DNA of 64,000 nt from Xenophilus aerolatus (GTDB lineage: Bacteria > Pseudomonadota > Gammaproteobacteria > Burkholderiales > Burkholderiaceae_C). Below, piece by piece: positions 37,541 to 45,222 of this stretch. Positions within the stretch are counted from its first letter, which is position 1. Each line of letters opens with the position of its first letter. Location of the stretch: the NCBI GenBank assembly GCA_029968055.1, contig JASCNX010000001.1, positions 806,001-870,000 on the forward strand. The letters run 5' to 3'. The notes below the pieces were generated by a model, which saw only the letters and a list, made by a program, of their open reading frames with translations, did not search any database and was not told where the DNA came from. The position numbers were made by a program, and so were the translations under genes.

Positions 37541-37873
37541 TCAGTAGCCGGCCTTGCCGCCGTCCCGCCGTCGTGAGAACAGGCCGGCCGTGCGCCGGCC
37601 CTGGCGCTGGAAGCGTTCGCGCCTCGCCACCTTGGGGTCGACAGCCAGCGGCCGGCACAGTTCCACGCGGTCACCCGAGGTGAGCGGCTGGTCCCATGCC
37701 GCAGCGCGGCCCCACAAGCCGGGCTGCAGGGCTGCCCAGTCCAGTTGCGGATGCTGCCGGTGCAGCAGGCTGGCTTCGACGGCCTCCCGCAGCGTGCAGC
37801 CCACAGGAACGTGCAGCACCTGCTCGAACACCACACGCGGCGCGGGCGCGCAGCAGACCGTCACCTCGATCAC
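37541..37873 (-). CDS. rnfH: RnfH family ubiquitin-like protein
   Basis: 110 residues from a GTG overlapping the ratA stop (GTGA). The UPF0125/RnfH beta-grasp pattern is visible: [58 protein letters not shown]. The family is named RatB or RnfH depending on context; pairing with ratA and smpB points to the RatAB module. Function is poorly defined. Confidence 0.88.
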   Translation of the reverse strand: MIEVTVCCAPAPRVVFEQVLHVPVGCTLREAVEASLLHRQHPQLDWAALQPGLWGRAAAWDQPLTSGDRVELCRPLAVDPKVARRERFQRQGRRTAGLFSRRRDGGKAGY

Positions 37874-38319
37874 GCAGGCTGGCCGTAGATCTGTTCGGCG
37901 CGCTTGACGAAGGCCTCGACCAGGCTCGACGCGATCTTGTCGAACACCGGGCCCACGAGCGCCTGCAACGCGAAATTGCTGAAGCCGTAGTGCAGGTCGA
38001 GTTCGACGCGGCAGGCGCGCTCGCCCTCCTCGCCCACAGGGTTGAACTTCCACACGCCGTCGAGGTTGGAGAACGGGCCATCGACCAGCTTGAGCTGCAC
38101 TTCGCGGCCGGGCACGTGCGTGTTTCGCGTGGTGAAGCTCTGGCGGATGCCGCCGATGGACAGGCCGACCTCCGCGGTCATGCCGGCTTCGTCCTGCTCG
38201 ATCACGCGGGCGCGGTCGCACCAGGGCAGGAACTCGGGATACCGGGCGACATCCGTGACCAGCGCATACATCTCTTCGGCGCTGTACCAGATGAGGACGG
38301 ACTTGTGGACGCTTTTCAT
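37870..38319 (-). CDS. ratA: RatA-like START/Coq10 family protein
   Basis: 149 residues of the polyketide cyclase/Coq10-like START fold: ALVTDVARYPEFLPWCDRARV, TRNTHVPGREVQLKLVDGPF and LDLHYGFSNFALQALVGPVFD. E. coli RatA was described as a toxin blocking 50S association, while homologues act in ubiquinone handling. Its divergence from smpB matches the usual ratA-smpB neighbourhood. Confidence 0.92.
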   Translation of the reverse strand: MKSVHKSVLIWYSAEEMYALVTDVARYPEFLPWCDRARVIEQDEAGMTAEVGLSIGGIRQSFTTRNTHVPGREVQLKLVDGPFSNLDGVWKFNPVGEEGERACRVELDLHYGFSNFALQALVGPVFDKIASSLVEAFVKRAEQIYGQPA

Positions 38320-38385
38320 AGAATCGCCGCTGTGTGCGGCTGCCGATTGTAGGGAGGCCATGCGCCCCAACATTGACAGATATGA

Positions 38386-38459
38386 ATCCCCCACGCTCAT
38401 CGCTTCGCGTATCGCTGCCCCCCGAGGGGGCGCGTCAGTGCCTTCGGGCGGCCGGGCGT
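38386..38459. repeat. Likely dispersed intergenic repeat with C/G-run hairpin
   Basis: Between ratA and smpB lies GCCCCC-CGA-GGGGGC (38417-38431), preceded by a CGCTTCGCGTATCGCT stretch and followed by a CCTTCGGGCGGCCGGG stretch. From memory this composite recurs between genes in Comamonadaceae genomes. Only one copy is seen here. It falls in the region that should hold the smpB promoter. Confidence 0.4.
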
Positions 38460-38466
38460 CACTGAC

Positions 38467-38949
38467 ATGGCCACCAAGAAATCAGACACCCCAGGCAACG
38501 CGCGCATCGCCGACAACAAGAAGGCGGCGTTCAACTACTTCTTCGAAGAGCGCTTCGAGGCCGGCATGGTGCTCGAGGGCTGGGAAGTGAAGGCACTGCG
38601 CGAAGGCAAGGTGCAGCTCACCGACGGCTATGTGGTGATCCGTGACGGCGAGATGTTCATCATCGGCTGCCAGATCAACCCGCTGCGCAGCGCCTCCACG
38701 CACGTCAACCCCGATGCCGTGCGGACCAAGAAGCTGCTGCTGCACAAGGAGCAGATCAAGCGCCTGACGGGCAAAGTCGAGCAGAAGGGCTACACGCTGG
38801 TGCCGATCAACCTGCACTGGAAGGCCGGCAAGGTGAAGTGCGACATCGCCCTGGCCAAGGGCAAGGCCGAGCACGACAAGCGCGACGTCATCAAGGACCG
38901 CGAAGGCAAGCGCGAGGTCGAGCGCGCCATGAAGAACCGCCAGCGCTGA
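38467..38949 (+). CDS. smpB: SsrA-binding protein
   Basis: 160 residues. OB-fold motifs [39 protein letters not shown] and the basic C-terminal tail [20 protein letters not shown] mark SmpB, the tmRNA partner that rescues stalled ribosomes. No tmRNA gene is seen in the window. Confidence 0.97.
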   Translation: MATKKSDTPGNARIADNKKAAFNYFFEERFEAGMVLEGWEVKALREGKVQLTDGYVVIRDGEMFIIGCQINPLRSASTHVNPDAVRTKKLLLHKEQIKRLTGKVEQKGYTLVPINLHWKAGKVKCDIALAKGKAEHDKRDVIKDREGKREVERAMKNRQR

Positions 38950-39038
38950 TTTTTTTCGCCGGGCATGGAATAAAGCGCGTCGTCCCGGTGTTCATGCAGT
39001 CGGAAGGCGCGATTCCCGCGCCGCTGCACCGGATCGCC

Positions 39039-39221
39039 ATGACCTCGATGCGCCTGCCCGCACTGCTCACCATCGCCTACCTCAACGGCATCGGCCTCTT
39101 CCTGGCCCACGATGCCGCCACGGCGCGCGCACCGCAGGCCGTCGAGGCCGGGGCGCAGGGCTGTCGCGCCCCCTTGGCCGGGAGCCACCCGCCATCCGCG
39201 CCGGACCCGGGCGCTGCATGA
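39039..39221 (+). CDS. Small peptide translationally coupled to an ECF sigma factor
   Basis: 60 residues with a weak hydrophobic N-terminal segment (LPALLTIAYLNGIGLFLAH) and a Pro/Ala-rich tail containing one Cys. The stop overlaps the sigma factor start (ATGA), the main reason to think it is translated. No family is recognised. Confidence 0.45.
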   Translation: MTSMRLPALLTIAYLNGIGLFLAHDAATARAPQAVEAGAQGCRAPLAGSHPPSAPDPGAA

Positions 39222-39742
39222 CCGACGGCACGGGCGCCCTGGTGGCGCACATCCCCAGCCTGCGCCGCTATGCACGCGCGCTGACCGGCGACGCGTGGAC
39301 GGCCGACGACCTGGTGCAGGACACGCTCGAGCGCGCCTGCGACAAGTGGCGCCTCTGGACCGCCGGCACCGACCTGCGCGCCTGGCTCTTCACCCTGATG
39401 CACAACCTCTTCGTCAACCAGGTGCGCCGCGCGCCGCCGCAACGCGCCTCGGTGGACATCGACGAGCTGGCCGAGCATCTGCCGGCCGCCGAAACGCTGC
39501 CCGAGCGCCAGATCGACCTGCAGCGCTGCCTGCTGCAGTTGCCCGACGAGCAGCGGGCGGTGCTGCTGCTGGTGGCGCTCGAAGACCTGTCCTACGACGA
39601 CGTGGCGCGCATCCTCGGCGTGCCGGCCGGCACCGTGATGTCGCGCTTGTCGCGTGCCCGCACCCGCCTGCGCCAGCTGATGGAAGGCGTGGGCCCGGCC
39701 GCACCGGCGCCTGCCCGCGCCCCTTTGCGGCGCCTGAAGTGA
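39218..39742 (+). CDS. ECF-type RNA polymerase sigma factor
   Basis: 174 residues. Region 2 is RYARALTGDAWTADDLVQDT ... TLMHNLFVNQVRR. Region 4 is LPDEQRAVLLLVALEDLSYD ... VPAGTVMSRLSRARTRL. The following gene encodes a membrane anti-sigma factor ten bases downstream, so activity is probably released by an envelope signal. Targets may include the lipoprotein gene at 40556. Confidence 0.93.
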   Translation: MTDGTGALVAHIPSLRRYARALTGDAWTADDLVQDTLERACDKWRLWTAGTDLRAWLFTLMHNLFVNQVRRAPPQRASVDIDELAEHLPAAETLPERQIDLQRCLLQLPDEQRAVLLLVALEDLSYDDVARILGVPAGTVMSRLSRARTRLRQLMEGVGPAAPAPARAPLRRLK

Positions 39743-39751
39743 CCGTTTGCC

Positions 39752-40489
39752 ATGCGCACCCCTCCCCTCCCCCCCGACACGCCCGCCGAACCCGACGACT
39801 GGTCCGCCCAGCGCGAGGCGCTGCGCGCACTGCACCGCGAGGTGCTGGCCGAACCCGTGCCGCCCGCCATGCAACAGGCCGCCGAACGCCTCGCCCGCCG
39901 CCGTGCTGCGGTGGAGCAGCGCGCCCGCTGGGCCACGTGGGGCGGCATGGCCGCCGCGGTGCTGGTGGCCTTCGGCGTCGGCTGGATCGCCAATGGGCAA
40001 TGGCAGGCGCGTCCTGCGATCGCCCTGGCAAAAGCGCCGGCGGCGCAGAACTTCGTGCGCGAGGCCACGGCGGCCTACGTGGTCTATTCGCCCGAGAAGC
40101 GGCATCCGGTGGAGGTGGCGGCCAGCGAGCAGCAGCACTTGGTGCAGTGGCTGTCGCGCCGGCTCGACCGCCCGCTGAAGGTGCCGGATCTGTCGGCCCA
40201 GGGCTACGCGCTCGTCGGCGGCCGTCTGCTGCCGGGCGACGACGGGGCCCGGGCACAGTTCATGTTCGAGAACGCGGCCGGCCAGCGCCTGACGCTGTAC
40301 CTCGGGGCGCTGGACGACAAGGCCACGGCGACCGGACGGCCGAGCCAGGAAACCGCCTTCCGCTTCGCGTCCTCGGACGCGGTGCCGAGCTTCTACTGGG
40401 TCGACCGCGGTTTCGGCTATGCGCTCAGTGCGCCGTTGGCGCGCGAAGCCCTGCTGTCGCTCGCGACCGAGGTGTACCGCCAACTCTGA
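39752..40489 (+). CDS. Transmembrane anti-sigma factor
   Basis: 245 residues: a cytoplasmic N-terminal segment of about 65 residues (DDWSAQREALRALHREVLAE), a single membrane helix (WGGMAAAVLVAFGVGWIA), and a periplasmic domain with YVVYSPEKRHPVEVAASEQQ and WLSRRLDRPLKVPDLSAQGY. These match a conserved family of proteobacterial anti-sigma proteins. No zinc-binding HxxxCxxC motif is present. Confidence 0.88.
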   Translation: MRTPPLPPDTPAEPDDWSAQREALRALHREVLAEPVPPAMQQAAERLARRRAAVEQRARWATWGGMAAAVLVAFGVGWIANGQWQARPAIALAKAPAAQNFVREATAAYVVYSPEKRHPVEVAASEQQHLVQWLSRRLDRPLKVPDLSAQGYALVGGRLLPGDDGARAQFMFENAAGQRLTLYLGALDDKATATGRPSQETAFRFASSDAVPSFYWVDRGFGYALSAPLAREALLSLATEVYRQL

Positions 40490-40555
40490 ACGCGGACCGC
40501 CTTCGCCGGCGGCCTACACTGCCCCTGCCCTTTGTTCAACCAAGGAGAAAATCCA

Positions 40556-40945
40556 ATGAAACTGCTCAGTGCTTCGATCCTCGCGGCCGCCCTGCTCGCC
40601 GGCTGCGGCAGCATGTCGGGCTCGCCCGCCCCCGACACGCCCACCCGCACCGTCGACGGCGTCCTCATCGGGCCGACCGGCATGACGCTCTACACCTTCG
40701 CGCGCGACACGGCCGGCAGCGGCAAGTCGGTGTGCAACGCGCAGTGCGCCACCAACTGGCCGCCGCTCGCGGCGCCCGAGGCGGCCAAGCCGATGGGCGG
40801 TTACTCGGTCGTGGTGCGTGACGACGGCAAGAAGCAGTGGGCCTACAAGGGCCAGCCGCTGTACTACTGGGCCAAGGACGCCAAGGCCGGAGACCGCACC
40901 GGCGACGGCATGCTGCAAGGCGCCTGGAAGGTCGCGCGCCCCTGA
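40556..40945 (+). CDS. Small lipoprotein with a secreted-repeat (PF03640-type) domain
   Basis: 129 residues. Lipobox AALLAGC, then the pattern TLYTFARDTAGSGKSVCNAQ, CATNWPPLAAPEAA and QWAYKGQPLYYWAKDAKAGD, typical of this family of unknown function. Two Cys in the mature domain may form a disulphide. A strong AAGGAG Shine-Dalgarno sits ahead of the ATG, and a GCCTACACTGC promoter-like block near 40511 may be the sigma-factor target. Confidence 0.9.
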   Translation: MKLLSASILAAALLAGCGSMSGSPAPDTPTRTVDGVLIGPTGMTLYTFARDTAGSGKSVCNAQCATNWPPLAAPEAAKPMGGYSVVVRDDGKKQWAYKGQPLYYWAKDAKAGDRTGDGMLQGAWKVARP

Positions 40946-40967
40946 GCCCGCTGCCCAGCCGATGAAG

Positions 40968-40992
40968 AAGCCGACCCGCGGGTCGGCTTTTT
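40968..40992 (+). terminator. Intrinsic terminator after the lipoprotein gene
   Basis: AAGCCGACC, loop CGCG, GGTCGGCTT followed by TTT on the plus strand. A long perfect stem with A/T ends, so it may work in both directions and also limit the minus-strand operon ending at 41108. Confidence 0.85.
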
Positions 40993-41107
40993 CATGCCCG
41001 GTTGGACGATCGATCGCGCTCCAGCGCCGACCCGGCCAGCGCGCGCAGTTTCAATTCAGGCCCAAGGCGCTTCGTGTGCCGGATTCAGGCCGACTTCCGC
41101 CAAACGG

Positions 41108-41887
41108 TCAGCGTCCGTTGCGCGCCGCCAGCTCGCACAGTGCTTCGCAACGCGCATTGGCCATGGCGGTGGCGATGCGCTGCCATTTCGGCTCCTTCGG
41201 CCCGCGTTCCCGGACCTGCGCGCCGGCGAGCTCGCGCGGCACGGCACGTGCGGCCACGGCCAGCGCGCGCACGTGGACGGGCGCTGTTTCGGCCAGCGCG
41301 TCGAGCAGCACGTCGATGGTGACCGGGCGGATGCGGGCGTCGGGCAGTGCGGTGGCCAGACTCGCGTAGAGCTGGAGAATGGTGGCCTGGCCCCGCCGCA
41401 GTCCGCCCAGGCGCAGCTGGGCCACGGTGCGTGGGTCCATCTGGCGCAGCATGGCCTCGGCCAGCGGTACCTGCCGGGCGATGCAACGCGCCACGAAGGG
41501 CTGCAGCAGCGCCAGCTCGTCCTGGTACGCCGCGGCGTTGTCGACCACGACCGAAGCGACCAATTGGCCGTTCTGCAGCGCCCCGAAGGTCTGGTAGGCC
41601 ACGGCCGCGGCCTGTGCCCGGTCGCAGGCGTCCGACAGGGTGGGCAGGTCGACGCCGGACTGGGCCGGCAGGAAACTCGACGAATCGGCCAGCGTACGCA
41701 GCGCCTCGCCCGCCTCGGGCTCCGCCAGCCGCGGCATGCGCTCCGGATGCGCCGCGCGCAATGCGTCGAAGGCCTGGCCGGCCGCCACGTGCGACGCCAT
41801 GTCCTGCGCGTGCACCGCCAGCGGCAGCGCGCCCGCGATGGCGGTGCAGAACGCCGCCGCCCACCGAGCCAGGCCGCTGCCGCGCAT
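41108..41887 (-). CDS. Secreted protein of unknown function
   Basis: 259 residues with a signal peptide (WAAAFCTAIAGALPLAVHAQ). The mature part is helical with no motif that I recognise (QLVASVVVDNAAAYQDELAL; VTIDVLLDALAETAPVHVRA). Three internal Cys plus a C-terminal pair (RCEALC) could form disulphides. It starts seven bases after typA and is the last gene of the rimP-to-typA run, an unexpected place for an envelope protein. Confidence 0.7.
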   Translation of the reverse strand: MRGSGLARWAAAFCTAIAGALPLAVHAQDMASHVAAGQAFDALRAAHPERMPRLAEPEAGEALRTLADSSSFLPAQSGVDLPTLSDACDRAQAAAVAYQTFGALQNGQLVASVVVDNAAAYQDELALLQPFVARCIARQVPLAEAMLRQMDPRTVAQLRLGGLRRGQATILQLYASLATALPDARIRPVTIDVLLDALAETAPVHVRALAVAARAVPRELAGAQVRERGPKEPKWQRIATAMANARCEALCELAARNGR

Positions 41888-41894
41888 CGGCCGA

Positions 41895-43727
41895 TCAGGC
41901 CTCGCGGCTGGCCCGCTTGCGCTCGTGCTCCTTCAGGAAGCGCTTGCGCAGGCGCACGCTCTTGGGCGTGATCTCGACCAGCTCGTCGTCCTCGATGAAC
42001 TCCACGCCGTATTCGAGCGTGAGGTCGATCGGCGGCGTGATCTTGATCGCGTCTTCCTTGCCGCTGACGCGGAAGTTGGTCAGCTGCTTGGTGCGGGTGG
42101 CGTTGACCACCAGGTCGTTGTCGCGGCTGTGGATGCCGACGATCATGCCTTCGTACACCGGGTCGTTGGCGCGCACGAACATGCGGCCGCGGTCGTCCAG
42201 CTTGCCCAGGGCGTAGGTGAAGATCTCGCCGTCGTCCATCGAGATCAGCACGCCGTTCTTGCGCCCGCCGATGTCGCCCTTGTGCGGCTCGTATGAATCG
42301 AAGATGTTGCTGATGAGGCCCGAGCCGCGCGTGAGGTTCAGGAACTCGTTGGTGAAGCCGATCAGGCCCCGCGCCGGGATGCGGTATTCCAGGCGCACGC
42401 GGCCGCGGCCGTCCGGCTCCATGTTGACCAGCTCGCCCTTGCGTTCGCCCAGCGCCTGCATCACGCCACCCTGGTGGCCTTCCTCGATGTCGGCCGTCAC
42501 CAGCTCGATCGGTTCGTGGCGTTCGCCGTCGATGGTGCGGAACACCACGCGCGGCTTGGACACGGCCATCTCGTAGCCTTCGCGGCGCATGTTCTCCAGC
42601 AGGATGGTGAGGTGCAGTTCACCGCGGCCCATCACTTCGAACACGCCTTCCTCGTCGGTCTCGTTGACGCGCAGCGCCACGTTGTGCTGGAGCTCCTTCT
42701 GCAGGCGGTCCCAGATCTGGCGGCTGGTCACGAACTTGCCTTCGCGGCCGGCCAGCGGGCTGGTGTTGACGCAGAAGTTCATCGTCAGCGTCGGCTCGTC
42801 GACCTTGAGCATGGGCAGGGGCGCCGGCTTGGCGACGTCGGTCACCGTCACGCCGATGCCGATGTCGGCAATGCCGTTGATCAGCACGATCTCGCCGGGG
42901 CCGGCCTCGGTGGCCTGCACGCGGTCCAGGCCTTGGAAGGTCAGCACCTGGTTGATGCGGCCCTTGAAGGCCTTGCCGTCCGGTCCTTCCATGACCATGA
43001 CGTCCATCATCGGCTTGATGGTGCCCTGGCTGATGCGGCCCACGCCGATGCGGCCCACGAAGGTGGAGAAGTCGAGGGCCGAGATCTGCAGCTGCAGCGG
43101 TGCCGTCGGGTCGCCCTTCTGCGAGGGAACATGCTTCAGGATGGTGTCGAACAGGGCCGACATGTCGGGGCCCCACTGCTCGCCGGGCGCGCCCTCTTCC
43201 AGCGACGACCAGCCGTTGATGCCCGAGGCATACACCACCGGGAAGTCGAGCTGCTCGTCGGTTGCGCCGAGCTTGTCGAACAAGTCGAAGGCCGCATTCA
43301 CGACCTTGTCGGGGTTGGCGCCGGGCTTGTCGACCTTGTTCACCACCAGGATGGGCTTCAGGCCCAGGGCCAGCGCCTTCTTGGTCACGAAGCGGGTCTG
43401 CGGCATCGGGCCTTCCTGGGCGTCGATCAGCAGCACCACGCCGTCGACCATCGACAGCGCGCGTTCCACCTCGCCGCCGAAGTCCGCGTGGCCGGGGGTG
43501 TCGACGATGTTGATGTGCGTGCCCTGCCAGGTCACGGCGCAGTTCTTGGCCAGGATCGTGATGCCACGTTCCTTTTCGATGGCGTTGTTGTCCATCACCG
43601 TGTCGACCACCTTCTCATGGTCGGCAAAGGTGCCGGACTGGCGCAGCAACTGGTCGACCATCGTGGTCTTGCCGTGGTCGACGTGCGCAATGATGGCGAT
43701 GTTTCGGATTTGCTTGGCTGCAGTCAT
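41895..43727 (-). CDS. typA: Translational GTPase TypA/BipA
   Basis: 610 residues. G1 [17 protein letters not shown]2 [11 protein letters not shown]3 [15 protein letters not shown]4 NKVDKPGA, then EF-G-like domains III and V and the TypA-specific C-terminal domain ([20 protein letters not shown]). It is a ribosome-associated GTPase needed under stress and for 50S assembly. Its ATG overlaps the truB stop (ATGA). Confidence 0.98.
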   Translation of the reverse strand: MTAAKQIRNIAIIAHVDHGKTTMVDQLLRQSGTFADHEKVVDTVMDNNAIEKERGITILAKNCAVTWQGTHINIVDTPGHADFGGEVERALSMVDGVVLLIDAQEGPMPQTRFVTKKALALGLKPILVVNKVDKPGANPDKVVNAAFDLFDKLGATDEQLDFPVVYASGINGWSSLEEGAPGEQWGPDMSALFDTILKHVPSQKGDPTAPLQLQISALDFSTFVGRIGVGRISQGTIKPMMDVMVMEGPDGKAFKGRINQVLTFQGLDRVQATEAGPGEIVLINGIADIGIGVTVTDVAKPAPLPMLKVDEPTLTMNFCVNTSPLAGREGKFVTSRQIWDRLQKELQHNVALRVNETDEEGVFEVMGRGELHLTILLENMRREGYEMAVSKPRVVFRTIDGERHEPIELVTADIEEGHQGGVMQALGERKGELVNMEPDGRGRVRLEYRIPARGLIGFTNEFLNLTRGSGLISNIFDSYEPHKGDIGGRKNGVLISMDDGEIFTYALGKLDDRGRMFVRANDPVYEGMIVGIHSRDNDLVVNATRTKQLTNFRVSGKEDAIKITPPIDLTLEYGVEFIEDDELVEITPKSVRLRKRFLKEHERKRASREA

Positions 43728-44701
43728 GGTGTGAGGGCCTCTTCGCAAGGCGCTGGATTCGAAAGGATTTGCTGGATTTCGATGGGGCTCAGCAAGCGCC
43801 CCGGTATCAGTTCGCCGGCCGTCACATGGGCCGTGCCCAGGAAAGCCGAGGGCCGTTCGCCGAACACGGCCACCTGGTCGGCATCGGCCCAGGCGCCCCG
43901 GCGGCGCAGGCCGGACAGGAAACGCCCGGCATCGTCGGCCCCCAGCGTGACGCGCGCGTGGCCGGCCACCAGGCATTCGGCCGGCGCAAGGCGGTTTGCG
44001 CGCTCCGCCTCGGGCAAGGCCTCGAGCGCCTCGAGCGTGACGCAGCCCGCGGTACCGAAACCGCCGGTCTCGACACGGCGCAGCGCGGTGAGGTGGCCCC
44101 CGCAGCCCAGCGCGGCACCGATGTCCTCGCCGAGCGTGCGGATGTAGGTTCCCTTGGAGCAACGCACGCGCAGGCGCAGCGACGGCGCCTCGCCGTGCAG
44201 CTGCATGTCGAGCAGTTCCAGGTCGTGGATCACGACGTCGCGCGGGGCGCGCTCGACCGTCTGGCCTTCGCGCGCATATTCGTAGAGGGCCTTGCCGTCC
44301 TTCTTGAGCGCGCTGTGCATCGGCGGCACCTGCTGGATCGGACCCATGAAGCGGTCGAGCACCTCGACCACCTGGCCGGGCGTGCAGTCGACCGGGTGCC
44401 GTGCGACGACCTCGCCCTCGGCATCCGCCGTGGACGTGACCACGCCCAGGCGCACCGTGGTCTCGTAGGTCTTGTCGGCATCGAGGTGCAACTGGCTGAA
44501 CTTGGTCGCCGCGCCGAAGCACAGCGGCAGCACGCCGGTCGCGAGCGGGTCGAGCGTGCCGGTGTGGCCGGCCTTTTCGGCGCGCAACAACCACTTGGCC
44601 TTCTGCAAGGCCTGGTTGCTGGAAAGACCCAGCGGCTTGTCGAGCAGCAACACCCCATGCACAGGGCGCCGCTGCACCCTGACACGGGATGGCGGGCTCA
44701 T
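43724..44701 (-). CDS. truB: tRNA pseudouridine(55) synthase
   Basis: 325 residues. [20 protein letters not shown], the catalytic Asp in [47 protein letters not shown] and [15 protein letters not shown] are all TruB signatures. It makes pseudouridine 55 in the T-loop of tRNA. It overlaps rbfA and typA by four bases each. Confidence 0.97.
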   Translation of the reverse strand: MSPPSRVRVQRRPVHGVLLLDKPLGLSSNQALQKAKWLLRAEKAGHTGTLDPLATGVLPLCFGAATKFSQLHLDADKTYETTVRLGVVTSTADAEGEVVARHPVDCTPGQVVEVLDRFMGPIQQVPPMHSALKKDGKALYEYAREGQTVERAPRDVVIHDLELLDMQLHGEAPSLRLRVRCSKGTYIRTLGEDIGAALGCGGHLTALRRVETGGFGTAGCVTLEALEALPEAERANRLAPAECLVAGHARVTLGADDAGRFLSGLRRRGAWADADQVAVFGERPSAFLGTAHVTAGELIPGRLLSPIEIQQILSNPAPCEEALTP

Positions 44702-45078
44702 GGCGTGTCGTCTTCTTTTGAGCGGGAGGAAACTGCCTTGGCGATCAAGGCGTTCATGTCGGCCGCGCGCTCGGTGGTGCGGTCGAACACGAAGTGCAGC
44801 GTAGGCACGGTGTGGATGTGCAGGCGCTTGAAGAGCCCGTTGCGCAGGAAGCCGGCGCCCTGGTTCAGGGCCTCCTGGGTTTCCAGCGGGTCGCCCACGA
44901 GCACGCTGAAGAACACCTTCGCATGCGCGTAGTCGGGCGTGACTTCCACCGCCTGCAGCGTGACCATGCCGACGCGCGGGTCCTTGAGCTCGCGCGCGAT
45001 CAACTCCGTCAGATCGCGCTGGATCTGATCGGCGACCTTGAAGCCGCGGTTGGGGGCCGATGTCTTGCGTTTGGGCAT
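44698..45078 (-). CDS. rbfA: Ribosome-binding factor A
   Basis: 126 residues with the KH-like RbfA pattern: [51 protein letters not shown]. It assists late 30S maturation (16S 5' end processing, cold adaptation). A long palindromic element separates it from infB. Confidence 0.96.
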   Translation of the reverse strand: MPKRKTSAPNRGFKVADQIQRDLTELIARELKDPRVGMVTLQAVEVTPDYAHAKVFFSVLVGDPLETQEALNQGAGFLRNGLFKRLHIHTVPTLHFVFDRTTERAADMNALIAKAVSSRSKEDDTP

Positions 45079-45095
45079 CGTCAGAAATGCGGGAT

Positions 45096-45221
45096 CGGAC
45101 TTCCGGAACGCAGAGGACGCGAAGGTTTCGCAGAGGGCGCAAAAGAATCCAATAAAGATTTCATTGGGTCCTTTCTGCGCGTTCTACGTGCTCTTTGCGG
45201 TTTCTGCGTTCGGCTGTCCGG
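45096..45221. repeat. About 125-bp palindromic repeat element, copy A, between infB and rbfA
   Basis: It begins CGGACTTCCGG and ends CGGCTGTCCGG, with nested imperfect inverted repeats built from units like CGCAGAGGACGC. The plus strand here aligns with the minus strand of 61531-61651. The shared block runs from CGGACTTCCGG through ACGCAGAGGACGC, AAGGTTTCGCAGAGG and CGCAAAAGA, with few changes. It fills the gap between the infB stop and rbfA start almost exactly. No coding sequence is inside. Confidence 0.85.
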
Positions 45222-45222
45222 A

